A stretch of DNA of 64,000 bases from a bacterium SCSIO 12741. GTDB lineage: Bacteria; Bacteroidota; Bacteroidia; Flavobacteriales_G; Salibacteraceae. The stretch's first letter is position 1. Every line of letters starts with the position of its first letter. The position numbers were made by a program, and so were the translations under genes. This document shows, piece after piece, positions 53,621-61,590 of this stretch. The notes under the pieces are model-generated. The model searched no databases and was not told the DNA's origin. It was given only the letters and a program-made list of their open reading frames with translations. The stretch spans positions 2,914,594 to 2,978,593 of the forward strand of contig CP073749.1 of assembly GCA_024398055.1 (NCBI GenBank), written 5' to 3'.

Positions 53621-53984
53621 TTGTGATCCTGATTTGGGCTTTAAGGGTTACACCGACGCCCTATTTCGCTTTGCTCAATGGTCTTTTTTTTATTCTCTTT
53701 CGCTCAAGCTTGCTTGGCTCGAGGGGATTGGGTTGCTTTTTTAGAGGATTACTTTGTGATCCTGATGTGAGCTTAAGGGTTACACCGACGCCCTGTTTCG
53801 CTTCGCTCAGCGGTCTTTTTTATTCCCTTTCGCTCAAGCTTGCTTGGCTCGGGGGGATTGGGTTGCTTTTTTGGAGGATTACTTTGTGATCCTGATTTGG
53901 GCTTAAGGGTTACACCGACGCCCTATTTCGCTTTGCTCAATGGTCTTTTTTTATTCCCTTTCGCTCAAGCTTGCTTGGCTCGGG
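53621..53984. repeat. Three-copy tandem repeat (period 130-133 bp) before the tRNA-Arg
   Basis: Units begin with TTGTGATCCTGAT at 53621, 53754 and 53884; the third is cut short at the tRNA terminator. Each contains GGGTTACACCGACGCCCT, TTTCGCTTYGCTCARYGG, a T-run and CTTTCGCTCAAGCTTGCTTGGCTCG, a set of short inverted blocks. The units drift at single bases. Overlapping open frames across it only mirror the repeat. Together with its flanks it accounts for the non-coding stretch after the preceding gene. Confidence 0.85.
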
Positions 53985-53988
53985 GAAT

Positions 53989-54020
53989 AAAAAAAGCCCT
54001 TCACTTTCGTGAAAGGCTTT
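53989..54020 (-). terminator. Intrinsic terminator of the tRNA-Arg gene
   Basis: On the minus strand, AGCCTTTCAC pairs with GTGAAGGGCT around a GAAA loop, one position being a G-T pair, followed by seven T. It lies 4 bases past the tRNA 3' end. Confidence 0.85.
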
Positions 54021-54023
54021 CGG

Positions 54024-54097
54024 TGATCGCGATAGGATTCGAACCTATGACCGTCTGCTTAGAAGGCAGATGCTCTATCCAGCTGAGCTACGCGACC
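54024..54097 (-). tRNA. tRNA-Arg (anticodon TCT)
   Basis: On the minus strand the gene reads GGTCGCG (acceptor 5' side), D arm GCTC..GAGC, anticodon arm TCTGC-CTTCTAA-GCAGA with anticodon TCT, T arm ATAGG-TTCGAAT-CCTAT and acceptor 3' side CGCGATC then discriminator A. Acceptor pairing is complete with one G-T. CCA is not encoded. 74 bases. TCT reads AGA and AGG, the arginine codons favoured here. Confidence 0.96.
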
Positions 54098-54098
54098 C

Positions 54099-54122
54099 TT
54101 TAAATATCCGGAGATATTTAAA
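54099..54122. repeat. Perfect 10-bp palindrome next to the tRNA-Arg 5' end
   Basis: TTTAAATATC (54099-54108), loop CGGA, GATATTTAAA (54113-54122), followed on the plus strand by long T runs (54127-54144). It could be an AT-rich terminator on the plus strand, a cruciform, or an operator for tRNA transcription. Confidence 0.6.
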
Positions 54123-54151
54123 ATGAATTTTTTTCTTTTTTTTCTGACCGG

Positions 54152-54172
54152 CTGCCTTCTAAGCAGACGGTC
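54152..54172 (+). repeat. Inverted 21-base fragment of the tRNA-Arg anticodon arm
   Basis: The 21 bases 54152-54172 on the plus strand equal the tRNA-Arg sequence of the anticodon arm (tRNA gene bases 54049-54069) on the opposite strand, with no mismatch. The following GCGT continues like the 5' acceptor end (GGTCGCGT), so the fragment looks like an anticodon arm fused to a tRNA start by the shared GGTC. Non-coding. Confidence 0.75.
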
Positions 54173-54278
54173 GCGTCTTCCAATTTTATCGGAGCTTTTT
54201 AGGGATCCTGATAATTTCGGGCTGCAAATATATAAATTGCTTTGCCAGAAGGCAAGCCCAAATTGCTTTCAAGTCAAA

Positions 54279-54311
54279 ATTGGGCAACTTTCTCCTTTTT
54301 TGATACATTTG
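54279..54311 (+). promoter_or_regulatory. Promoter of the potassium channel gene (ATTG-N21-TACATTTG)
   Basis: ATTG at 54279-54282, a 21-base spacer and TACATTTG at 54304-54311. It supports a start near 54342-54351 rather than an upstream ATG at 54123. Confidence 0.6.
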
Positions 54312-54341
54312 AGAAGGTCAGTTCCACGGCTGAACTCAAAC

Positions 54342-55430
54342 TTGACTACTGTGGCAATTATTGGTAACAAAAAGTATCATGCCCACCATCGCCGGAGGAT
54401 TACTGTTGTTTCAACGGTTGTCGTGACCTATGTATTCCTACTTTTTCTACTTCTTTACTTCGAAGGTTATAGCCGCGAAAGTCCCATTCGAGACTTCTTT
54501 GACGCCCTCTGGTATTCGATTGTAACTCTTACTACAGTAGGCTATGGAGATATGTATCCGCATACCCTTGGAGGTAAGCTAATTGGCTTTATTTTCATAT
54601 TGGGCAGTTTTAGTATTTTTGGGTTTCTCATAGGTCAGATTTCCAACTACATGGCGGAACAGTTAGAAGAGCGAAAACTCGGTTATCAGGGAACAAACTT
54701 TACGAATCACGCAGTGATCATTGGTTGGAATGCTTCCGGATACGATGTGCTCGAACAACTTATCGGAGTGGGAAAACAAGTGGCCATCATCACCAACAAA
54801 CGAGACGATATTGATCTCATTCGAGAGAGTTATTCCAATAATTTGGTATTCACGCTCTTGGCGGATTACAATAAAATGGAAATGCTCGAAAAGGCCAATA
54901 TCAAAAAGTCCGCCATAGTGTATGTCAATTTTCAGGACGATACGGATAAATTGGTTCATATTCTTAACCTGAAAAAGCACTACAACGATCTGAAGTACAT
55001 CGTTACCTTGGACAATTCAAACCTGAAAAAAACCTTCCTTAGTGCCGGTGTAACTTACACGGTTTCAAAAAATGAAATAACCTCTAAGTTGCTGGCCAGC
55101 TACATCTTTGAACCAGATGTGGCCCGCTACAGTGAAGATATTTTATCCTTTGCCGAAACGGACGAGGATTACGATATAAAAGAGTACCGGATTTCAAACG
55201 ATAACCCTTTGTTGGGGCGGACTTATGGCGAGTTGTTCTTCGAACTGAAGAAAGAGGCCAATGTTATATTGATCGGTTTGACCAAGATAATTGAAGATGA
55301 ACGGGTGTTGTTGAAAAACCCACCTAATGATACTATTATTGATGTAGGTGATTACCTCATTATGATTATGAATGGTGGAGCATCGAGAAAAATTGAGAAG
55401 ATTTTCCATACGGAAGAAGGTGGATATTGA
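54342..55430 (+). CDS. Two-TM potassium channel with RCK/TrkA-N cytoplasmic domains
   Basis: About 362 residues from TTG 54342 (or GTG 54351). Segment 1 (about 20-42; TVVSTVVVTYVFLLFLLLY), pore helix and selectivity filter TLTTVGYGDMYP (about 64-75), and segment 2 (about 83-105; GFIFILGSFSIFGFLIG). Then an RCK/TrkA-N Rossmann domain (about 122-240; HAVIIGWNASGYDVLEQLI) and a TrkA-C domain (about 275-360; EYRISNDNPLLGRTYGEL). This is the MthK/GsuK-type ligand-gated potassium channel layout. The longer upstream frame lacks a credible start and reads through the tRNA fragment. The cation antiporter follows after 19 bases. Confidence 0.9.
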   Translation: MTTVAIIGNKKYHAHHRRRITVVSTVVVTYVFLLFLLLYFEGYSRESPIRDFFDALWYSIVTLTTVGYGDMYPHTLGGKLIGFIFILGSFSIFGFLIGQISNYMAEQLEERKLGYQGTNFTNHAVIIGWNASGYDVLEQLIGVGKQVAIITNKRDDIDLIRESYSNNLVFTLLADYNKMEMLEKANIKKSAIVYVNFQDDTDKLVHILNLKKHYNDLKYIVTLDNSNLKKTFLSAGVTYTVSKNEITSKLLASYIFEPDVARYSEDILSFAETDEDYDIKEYRISNDNPLLGRTYGELFFELKKEANVILIGLTKIIEDERVLLKNPPNDTIIDVGDYLIMIMNGGASRKIEKIFHTEEGGY

Positions 55431-55449
55431 CTTATATTAGCAGTTTTAT

Positions 55450-56661
55450 ATGGGTATAATCATTCCAATCATCCTCGTGACGTTTTGTTCCGTGGTAATC
55501 TGGAGAAGTGTGGACGGCTTTGCCACCGCTTCGGATTATTTAGGAAGAAACCTGTCTGACGGGGTAAAGGGCGCAACCATAAATGCGATTGCGAGTTCTA
55601 TGCCCGAACTGTTTACCACCATATTCTTTCTTTTCTTTCTGAATGACGTAGACGGTTTTAGTGGCGGGATTGGAACCACAGCAGGTTCGGCCATCTTTAA
55701 CGCCATGATTATTCCTGCTTTGGCCATTCTGGCTGTTATCTATTCTGGAATAACCCAATACGTGAACGTCTCGAAAAAGGTAATTCGACGAGATGGTATC
55801 GCTTTGATTCTCTGTGAACTTGTTCTGATCGTTCTTATCTCGGGCAACCGCCTGGAGTGGTGGCATGGAATGGTATTGATGGTGATTTACGCCATCTACA
55901 TCACGTATATGCTTAGCACCATGTCCAAAAGTGAGCATGTAGATTCACATGCCTACAACCAACAAATGGCCGACGGAAAGGATGATGACGACGATGAAAG
56001 TGGTCGAAAACGTACCATGATCGAACATGGATTGCGTTTGGATTTGGAATCACTCGTTATTGGAAATCGGCAAATTACTGGTGCTAATGCCTGGCCTTTG
56101 TTGATCATTTCTACTATCACCATTGCTGTTAGCTGTTACCTTCTTGTATTGGCCTGCGAATGGTTAGGAGCCAAATCTTACGATGTGCCTTATTTGGGAA
56201 CTTTCGAAGGGTTGGATATTCCCATTCTGTTTGTGGCTCTGATAATCGCTTCCATGGCTTCCTCTATCCCTGATACTATTATCTCCATGAAGGATGCCCA
56301 AAAAGGGAACTACGATGACGCGGTTTCCAATGCTATGGGAAGTAACATGTTTGACATCTGCTTCGCATTGGGATTGCCACTTTTCTTGTACACCATTATC
56401 CACGGACCTATTACCATGACTCCGGAGATCAATGATTTGAGTGGTGAGTTGCGAGTACTACTATTACTCATTACGGTGGTTGTTTTCTTCATCTTTTACT
56501 TGGGAAAACATGTGGGGAAAAAGAAGGCTTTCTTCTTGTTGTTCCTCTACGCCATGTTCCTGCTCTACGTTATCGGACGAAGCTCCAACGATCCCATTTC
56601 TACAGAGGTATCTCACGTTCTTAGAGAAATCCTCTACGCGATCAACTCCATCGTTTACTAA
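55450..56661 (+). CDS. Calcium/sodium antiporter family protein (CaCA, YrbG/CaxA-like)
   Basis: 403 residues with ten or eleven membrane segments in two halves. The alpha repeats are seen as GATINAIASSMPELFTTIFF (about 37-56) and IASMASSIPDTIISMKDAQ (about 265-283), each with the conserved Ser-Pro-Glu/Asp used for cation binding; GTTAGSAIFNAMIIP and NAMGSNMFDICFALGLP follow each one. A central acidic loop (KDDDDDES; about 177-184) may sense cations. Exchanges Na or H for Ca. Directly behind a potassium channel, so the pair may serve ion or osmotic balance. Confidence 0.9.
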   Translation: MGIIIPIILVTFCSVVIWRSVDGFATASDYLGRNLSDGVKGATINAIASSMPELFTTIFFLFFLNDVDGFSGGIGTTAGSAIFNAMIIPALAILAVIYSGITQYVNVSKKVIRRDGIALILCELVLIVLISGNRLEWWHGMVLMVIYAIYITYMLSTMSKSEHVDSHAYNQQMADGKDDDDDESGRKRTMIEHGLRLDLESLVIGNRQITGANAWPLLIISTITIAVSCYLLVLACEWLGAKSYDVPYLGTFEGLDIPILFVALIIASMASSIPDTIISMKDAQKGNYDDAVSNAMGSNMFDICFALGLPLFLYTIIHGPITMTPEINDLSGELRVLLLLITVVVFFIFYLGKHVGKKKAFFLLFLYAMFLLYVIGRSSNDPISTEVSHVLREILYAINSIVY

Positions 56662-56678
56662 AACAAGTTTCTAAAAAT

Positions 56679-57568
56679 TTAATCTTCCTTGTTTCTGAGC
56701 ATAGCTCGCTGCATTTGTCGAATCTCTTCGACTTTTTCAGGTTGCTTGTTCTGAATGTAGGAATTGGCCAGGTTGTTTAAGGTCCGCATCATGATGTCAT
56801 GGTTAGTGCACGGCTGAAAGAACATCGGATTAGGCTTGAGTTTGATTTCAGTGAGAAATGCCTGGATATCCTGTCGAGAGAATACAGCTCCGCCTGAGAA
56901 TGGGTTGATGTAGAACAAAATATCAGGATCGTTGTGATCCTTATTGGTCATTTGACTCATTTCATCGGCCCAGGCCAGGATGAAGTGACGTGGTAGATTT
57001 ACACCGTGAATCGGTAATTCCAATCGCTCGGCCATAATAATGTAAAGAATGGCCATGGAAATAGGATTTCCCGTACGGGTTTCTATCACCCTATTAATGT
57101 AAGAGTTGTCAGCCGCGTGGTATTTCTCCACGTTTCCTTTGAAGTGGTATACATCAAAAATGATGTGATTGATGACCTTCAATTTCTCCAGGGCCGTTAA
57201 GCCATCATGAAGTTCGATCCAGATGTCCTTTTCCAGTTGATTAAAAAAGGTATGGATAGCTTCCACATCAATATCGGGTATTGATACCGTGCAATGAGAA
57301 TTAGTCCATCAAGGAGTGGCTTATTTGCATTCTCCGACCATTCAGAAAGACGGGTGGTAACCAGGTCCAATTGGATTTGGTGAATCAAGGATTCAACCCT
57401 ACTTTGAAACAAAATGCCGTAAGCTTGATGCTCCCATGCCTCTTCCAATGCAGGTATAGCATCGGTACCGAGAGACTGCAATTTTTTGCTTACCTGATCA
57501 AAAATTTGTTCATCAGGATCGTCCAGCAAATGAATCAGGGCATTCAGTTCTTTGTCTGTAAGAGGCAT
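56679..57568 (-). pseudogene. SirB1-like (transglutaminase-fold/TPR) protein, interrupted by a one-base frameshift
   Basis: Two overlapping frames make one family member. The first (57568 down to about 57278) reads LTDKELNALIHLLDDPDEQIFDQVSKKL through LLDGLILIARYQYP. The second (about 57274 down to 56679) begins DIDVEAIHTFFNQLEKDIWIEL and continues with the transglutaminase-like domain (NHIIFDVYHFKGN, ETRTGNPISMAILYIIMAERLELPIHGVNLPRHFILAW), ending NNLANSYIQNKQPEKVEEIRQM. Joining YQYP to DIDVEAIH needs one more C or G at the CGGG run (57275-57278). Either a real loss or a sequence error. Known SirB1 members have no settled function. Confidence 0.75.
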
Positions 57569-57573
57569 CCCTA

Positions 57574-57581
57574 CAAAAATA
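57574..57581 (-). promoter_or_regulatory. -7 box (TATTTTTG) of the SirB1-like gene
   Basis: An exact TAnnTTTG on the minus strand, 5 bases before the ATG at 57568. No clear -33 box. Confidence 0.45.
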
Positions 57582-57630
57582 TCTTGTAGAGACCCCTAAC
57601 TCGGCAAGGCCCTATCCGAAGTTTTACAAT

Positions 57631-58530
57631 TTAGGCTGTTAATCGGTTTAAGGTGCTTTCAATGAGCTTGTTAACGGTTGTTTTGTAGTCTTTTGAGTAG
57701 CTTTTGGTAAAGCGATTGGCTATAACTGCGCATACGGTGCAACATTGATGCCCGAGCATTCCGCCTAAGCCATAAAGGGCTGCTGTCTCCATTTCGAAGT
57801 TAATGATTCGATGGCCGTTGTGGTTAAATTGGTTGAGCTGCTCATTCAATTCCGGACGATGTGCGCTTAGTCTTAATTGACGCCCTTGAGGGCCATAAAA
57901 CCCGCCTGCCGTTGCCGTGATTCCACCATACATTCCCTCCTTCAAAGTATCGAAAAGTTGGGTTGAGCTACGTACCAAATAAGGTTCTGCAGCGGCCGGA
58001 TTCCAATCCAATTGACGAACAATTTCCTGCTGGATGGACTGTTCTTCTTCGTCGTATTCAAAATCGTAGTAGTGAAGTACACCATCCATTCCCATTCCGA
58101 AAGTGCTGATCGCAAATGAGTCAACTGGAATATCTTCCTGCAGAGATCCACAGGTGCCAATTCGTACCAGATTCAGCGATTTAAGCGACTCCTTGGGCAA
58201 ACGGGTTTGAAGATCAATATTTACGGCCGCGTCCAATTCGTTGATGGCAATGTCCATATTGTCCGGTCCAATTCCAGTAGACATCACGGTGATTCGTTTT
58301 CCGTTGAATACTCCGGTTTTGGTTTTGAATTCCCGGTTTTGAACCTCAAAGTCAACCCGCTCAAAGAAGCTACTCACTTGATCCACACGCCCTTGGTCGC
58401 CCACCAGAATAATGGTGTCTGCCAGATGTTCAGGCTTTAAATGAAGGTGGTAGATAGATCCGTCTGGGTTAAGTACCAATTCGGAATCAGGGAATGGGGT
58501 ATTTACAATTCTTGGATTTCGAGGTCTCAT
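57631..58530 (-). CDS. Nucleoside phosphorylase (uridine phosphorylase-like)
   Basis: 299 residues of the NP-I family: phosphate-site VGDQGRVDQVSSFF (about 42-55), TGIGPDNMDIAINEL (about 83-97), VRIGTCGSLQEDIPVDSF (about 119-136), and the ribose/base site FEMETAALYGLGGMLGHQ (about 245-262). Cleaves nucleosides with phosphate for salvage; uridine is likely but inosine-type members are close. The ATG at 58530 (MRPRNPRIVNTPF) is preferred to one 13 codons upstream. A one-mismatch -7 box (CATTTTTG) lies 4 bases before it. Divergent from the GNAT-mltG run. Confidence 0.9.
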   Translation of the reverse strand: MRPRNPRIVNTPFPDSELVLNPDGSIYHLHLKPEHLADTIILVGDQGRVDQVSSFFERVDFEVQNREFKTKTGVFNGKRITVMSTGIGPDNMDIAINELDAAVNIDLQTRLPKESLKSLNLVRIGTCGSLQEDIPVDSFAISTFGMGMDGVLHYYDFEYDEEEQSIQQEIVRQLDWNPAAAEPYLVRSSTQLFDTLKEGMYGGITATAGGFYGPQGRQLRLSAHRPELNEQLNQFNHNGHRIINFEMETAALYGLGGMLGHQCCTVCAVIANRFTKSYSKDYKTTVNKLIESTLNRLTA

Positions 58531-58574
58531 ACCACAAAAATGGGATTTTTCAGCTCTCCCTCGACCCAATCTTC

Positions 58575-58606
58575 TTTGGATAATCTTGTTGAAAGTCTCA
58601 TATTTG
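58575..58606 (+). promoter_or_regulatory. Candidate promoter of the GNAT-mltG run (TTTG-N20-CATATTTG)
   Basis: TTTG at 58575-58578, a 20-base spacer and CATATTTG at 58599-58606 (one mismatch). The ATG at 58612 follows after 5 bases. Confidence 0.5.
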
Positions 58607-58611
58607 TCACT

Positions 58612-59142
58612 ATGCCGGTCTTACAGGGACATAAGGTTTCACTAAGGGCTCTGGAGCCCACAGACATTGATCTGTTGTTCGAATGGGAGAACAATACCGA
58701 GGTATGGAAAATCTCGAATACCATTACCCCATTTAGCCGGTTTACCTTGGAGCAATACATCACGAGTAACCACGACATTTTTGCTCACAAACAACTGCGT
58801 TTGGTCATTTGTATTCAAGATCAAGCCATTGGATGTGTGGATTTGTTCGATTTCGACCCGATAAATCACCGGGTGGGAATTGGCATTTTAATTGCGGATG
58901 AGGAACAACGACAAAAGGGTTTTGCAGCAGATGCATTGAATTGTTTGTTGGACTATTGCCGTGAGTATCTGGATTGCCACCAGGTGTATTGCAACATCAT
59001 GGAGGAGAATAAAGCCAGTGTTTACTTGTTTGAAAAGGCTGGATTTGTGCTGGCGGGAACCAAAAAAGATTGGGTTCGTCAAGGAGACACCTACGTGAAT
59101 GAACTGCTGTATCAAAAGATTTTAGGGCTTGAAGAAAATTAG
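58612..59142 (+). CDS. GNAT-family N-acetyltransferase (RimJ/SpeG-like)
   Basis: 176 residues: start MPVLQGHKVSLRALEPTDIDLLFEWENN, typical of RimJ/RimL- and SpeG-like acetyltransferases. The acetyl-CoA motif is VGIGILIADEEQRQKGFAADALNCLLDYC (about 86-114) and motif B CNIMEENKASVYLFEKAGFVLAGTKKDW (about 125-152). Substrate unknown; polyamine or protein N-termini are the usual ones. The ATG at 58612 fits the family; earlier in-frame ATGs cover the divergent gene. mltG starts within its last codons (14-base overlap). Confidence 0.9.
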   Translation: MPVLQGHKVSLRALEPTDIDLLFEWENNTEVWKISNTITPFSRFTLEQYITSNHDIFAHKQLRLVICIQDQAIGCVDLFDFDPINHRVGIGILIADEEQRQKGFAADALNCLLDYCREYLDCHQVYCNIMEENKASVYLFEKAGFVLAGTKKDWVRQGDTYVNELLYQKILGLEEN

Positions 59143-60160
59143 AATTGTAGCCATTGCTATGCTTCTGGTATTGGGATTGGTATCAGGATTGGGGTGGAAG
59201 TATTACCATGATATTTACGGACCCAATGTAAAATGGAAAAAAGAAGAGCCGCTCTATCTCTATATTCCTACAGGGAGCGACTTTAACCAATTGGTTCAAA
59301 TCATTGAAGAAGAAGGTTGGTTGAAAAACACATCGTCTTTCAAATGGGTGGCTGGACTAAAAGAATACGACCAAAAGGTTAAGCCGGGGCGCTACTTACT
59401 TGAACACGGTATGAGCAATAATGAACTGGTTAATAGTTTGCGATTGGGGTCGCAGGCCGCGGTAAAGGTGACCTTCAATAATGCAAGAACCATGAGTCAA
59501 TTGGCAGGGAAACTCACCCGACATTTAGAGGTGGATTCAGCTTCCTTGGATGCGATTCTTGGTCAAGACAGTACAGCTCACCGTTACGGATTTCAGCCCG
59601 AGCAATTTCCGGCCATGTTTATTCCCAATACCTATCAGATTTATTGGACCACAACACCAGAAGAGTTGCTGGACCGTATGGCTCGGGAGTTTAAGACCTT
59701 TTGGACTCCGGAGCGCAAAAAGTTGGCAGCAGGTTTGGGTTTATCTCAATCTGAGGTAGCAACCCTGGCCTCCATTGTAGAAGAAGAAACTCAAATGAGG
59801 GATGAGCGGAGCAGGGTTGCCGGAGTGTACCTAAATCGTTTGAATAGGGGAATGTTGTTACAAGCCGACCCTACCCTAAAATTTGCAGCAGGAGATTTTA
59901 CGATTAAGCGGGTGCTGAACAAGCACAAGGCTATAGATTCTCCTTACAATACCTATAAATACACCGGATTGCCACCAGGTCCTATTCGCATTCCGGATCA
60001 ACACTCCATTGATGCTGTCTTGAATGCCGAAAAGCATGGGTACCTCTATTTCTGCGCAAAAAGTGATTTTAGCGGATACCATGATTTTGCGAAGACGTAC
60101 AATGAACATTTAAAAAACGCCAGACGTTATCATTCAGCCTTGAACAAAAGAGGGATCTAA
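59129..60160 (+). CDS. mltG: Endolytic peptidoglycan transglycosylase MltG (YceG-like)
   Basis: Cuts nascent glycan strands and sets their length. 343 residues with one N-terminal membrane segment (about 5-22), a LysM-like periplasmic part (YLYIPTGSDFNQLVQIIEEEGWL), then the YceG domain with FIPNTYQIYW and catalytic Glu in LASIVEEETQ (about 218), followed by LLQADPTLKFA and PYNTYKYTGLPPGPI. Starts with TTG, overlapping the GNAT stop by 14 bases, so translational coupling is likely. The phosphohexomutase lies 29 bases downstream, linking glycan synthesis and trimming. Confidence 0.93.
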   Translation: MKKIRIVAIAMLLVLGLVSGLGWKYYHDIYGPNVKWKKEEPLYLYIPTGSDFNQLVQIIEEEGWLKNTSSFKWVAGLKEYDQKVKPGRYLLEHGMSNNELVNSLRLGSQAAVKVTFNNARTMSQLAGKLTRHLEVDSASLDAILGQDSTAHRYGFQPEQFPAMFIPNTYQIYWTTTPEELLDRMAREFKTFWTPERKKLAAGLGLSQSEVATLASIVEEETQMRDERSRVAGVYLNRLNRGMLLQADPTLKFAAGDFTIKRVLNKHKAIDSPYNTYKYTGLPPGPIRIPDQHSIDAVLNAEKHGYLYFCAKSDFSGYHDFAKTYNEHLKNARRYHSALNKRGI

Positions 60161-60189
60161 AAATCGTTGGCTAATAAAGCATAGAAGAA

Positions 60190-61590
60190 ATGAAAATCAA
60201 ATTTGGAACCGATGGCTGGAGAGCCGTCATTGGCCGGGAATATACCGAGGATAATGTAGCTCGTCTTACCACAGGTGTTGCTTATTGGTTAAAGGAATAC
60301 TTTCCAAATCCACGGGTGGTGGTTGGTTTCGATTGCCGCTTTGGTGGGGCTCGTTTTGCCGAGATTGTAGCCAATGTATTGGACTTTCATGGCGTACAGG
60401 TTATTTACGATACCCATCCTGTAACGACTCCTGTAATTTCCTATGCGGCGAAAAAATACGAGGCCTCTTTGGGCATCATTCTGACGGCTTCTCACAATCC
60501 CCCGGATTACAACGGATACAAGCTAAAGGGCGGTTATGGCGGCCCCTTGCTTCCGGCGCAGATTGCTGAAGTAGAAGCCCATGTGCCTGAAGAGATTGAA
60601 GTAAACTATTGGTCTTTGGATCAAAAAATTAGCCGCAAAGAGGATTTAACCGCACTCTACCTGGAAGAAGTTCGCCGTCAGTTTGACTTGGATGCGATTC
60701 GCAATGCTCCGTTTCAAGTGGCTTATGATGCCATGTATGGATCCGGTCAGTTTGTGGTTCGTGAGTTGTTGCCTGATGCTCTTTTGTTCCGTTGTGAATG
60801 GAATCCCCATTTCTATGGAATCAATCCGGAGCCGGTAGAGAAAAACTTAGGTGAGTTTCAGGATTACCTCAAAGGTCAAAATGCGGATATCGCTTTGGTC
60901 AATGATGGGGATGCCGACCGCATAGGTTTGTTAGATGGAGATGGAAACTACATCGATTCGCACATGCTTCTCCTGCTTCTTATTCATTATCTACATCGCT
61001 ATAAAGGAAAGTCGGGTAAAGTAGTATGCGGCTTTAGCTCCTCGGTGAAGATTGCTCAGTATTGCAAGCAGCATGGTTTGGATTTGGAAGTGGTTCCAAT
61101 CGGATTTAAGCATATCTGCGATCGCATGTTGCATGAGGATGTATTGGTTGGAGGAGAAGAGTCTGGCGGAATCGCTGTTCAGGGGCATATTCCAGAACGT
61201 GATGGTATTTGGAATGGATTACTGTTGTTTCAATGGATGACTGAAACCGGAAAGTCGATCGGTGAGTTGATGGATGAGGTACGCGAAATTGTGGGACCCT
61301 TTGCCTACCGTCGGATAGATCTTAAGATTCCGGAGGAGCTTAAGCAGGAAATTGTAGAACGCTGCAAGCAGGATGCTTATCAAGCCTTTGGTGATTTTAA
61401 GGTTCAAAACCGGGAAGATTTAGACGGTTGGAAATATTTCCTCAATGAAGATGAATGGGTGATGATTCGTCCTTCGGGAACGGAACCTGTTTTGAGAACC
61501 TATGCGGAGGGTAAAACACCTGAACGGGCCATCGCAATTTTAGAGGCCTGCCATAGTACCCTTTTAGGGCCAGATTACAAAAACAAGTAG
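60190..61590 (+). CDS. Phosphoglucomutase/phosphomannomutase family (alpha-D-phosphohexomutase)
   Basis: 466 residues. The phosphoserine loop TASHNPPDYNGYKLKG (Ser about 100), metal loop NDGDADRIGLLD (about 238-249), sugar-specificity loop GGEESGGIA (about 320-328) and phosphate-binding C-terminal loop RPSGTEPVLRTYAEG (about 428-442). Start FGTDGWRAVIG as in archaeal-type members, so it may act on several hexose phosphates, such as glucosamine- or mannose-phosphate. Behind mltG with 29 bases; the 3' end overlaps the convergent trmN6 by 16 bases. Confidence 0.93.
   Translation: MKIKFGTDGWRAVIGREYTEDNVARLTTGVAYWLKEYFPNPRVVVGFDCRFGGARFAEIVANVLDFHGVQVIYDTHPVTTPVISYAAKKYEASLGIILTASHNPPDYNGYKLKGGYGGPLLPAQIAEVEAHVPEEIEVNYWSLDQKISRKEDLTALYLEEVRRQFDLDAIRNAPFQVAYDAMYGSGQFVVRELLPDALLFRCEWNPHFYGINPEPVEKNLGEFQDYLKGQNADIALVNDGDADRIGLLDGDGNYIDSHMLLLLLIHYLHRYKGKSGKVVCGFSSSVKIAQYCKQHGLDLEVVPIGFKHICDRMLHEDVLVGGEESGGIAVQGHIPERDGIWNGLLLFQWMTETGKSIGELMDEVREIVGPFAYRRIDLKIPEELKQEIVERCKQDAYQAFGDFKVQNREDLDGWKYFLNEDEWVMIRPSGTEPVLRTYAEGKTPERAIAILEACHSTLLGPDYKNK

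Noticed and set aside
53569-54103. Two overlapping open frames with repeated RVTPTPYFALLNG peptides
   Set aside because: They mirror the three-copy DNA repeat and run into the tRNA gene; no start, promoter or homology supports them as proteins.
54123-54341. Upstream start of the potassium channel at the ATG 54123
   Set aside because: The extra 73 codons run over a palindrome, T-runs and the inverted tRNA fragment, and a promoter lies downstream of that ATG.
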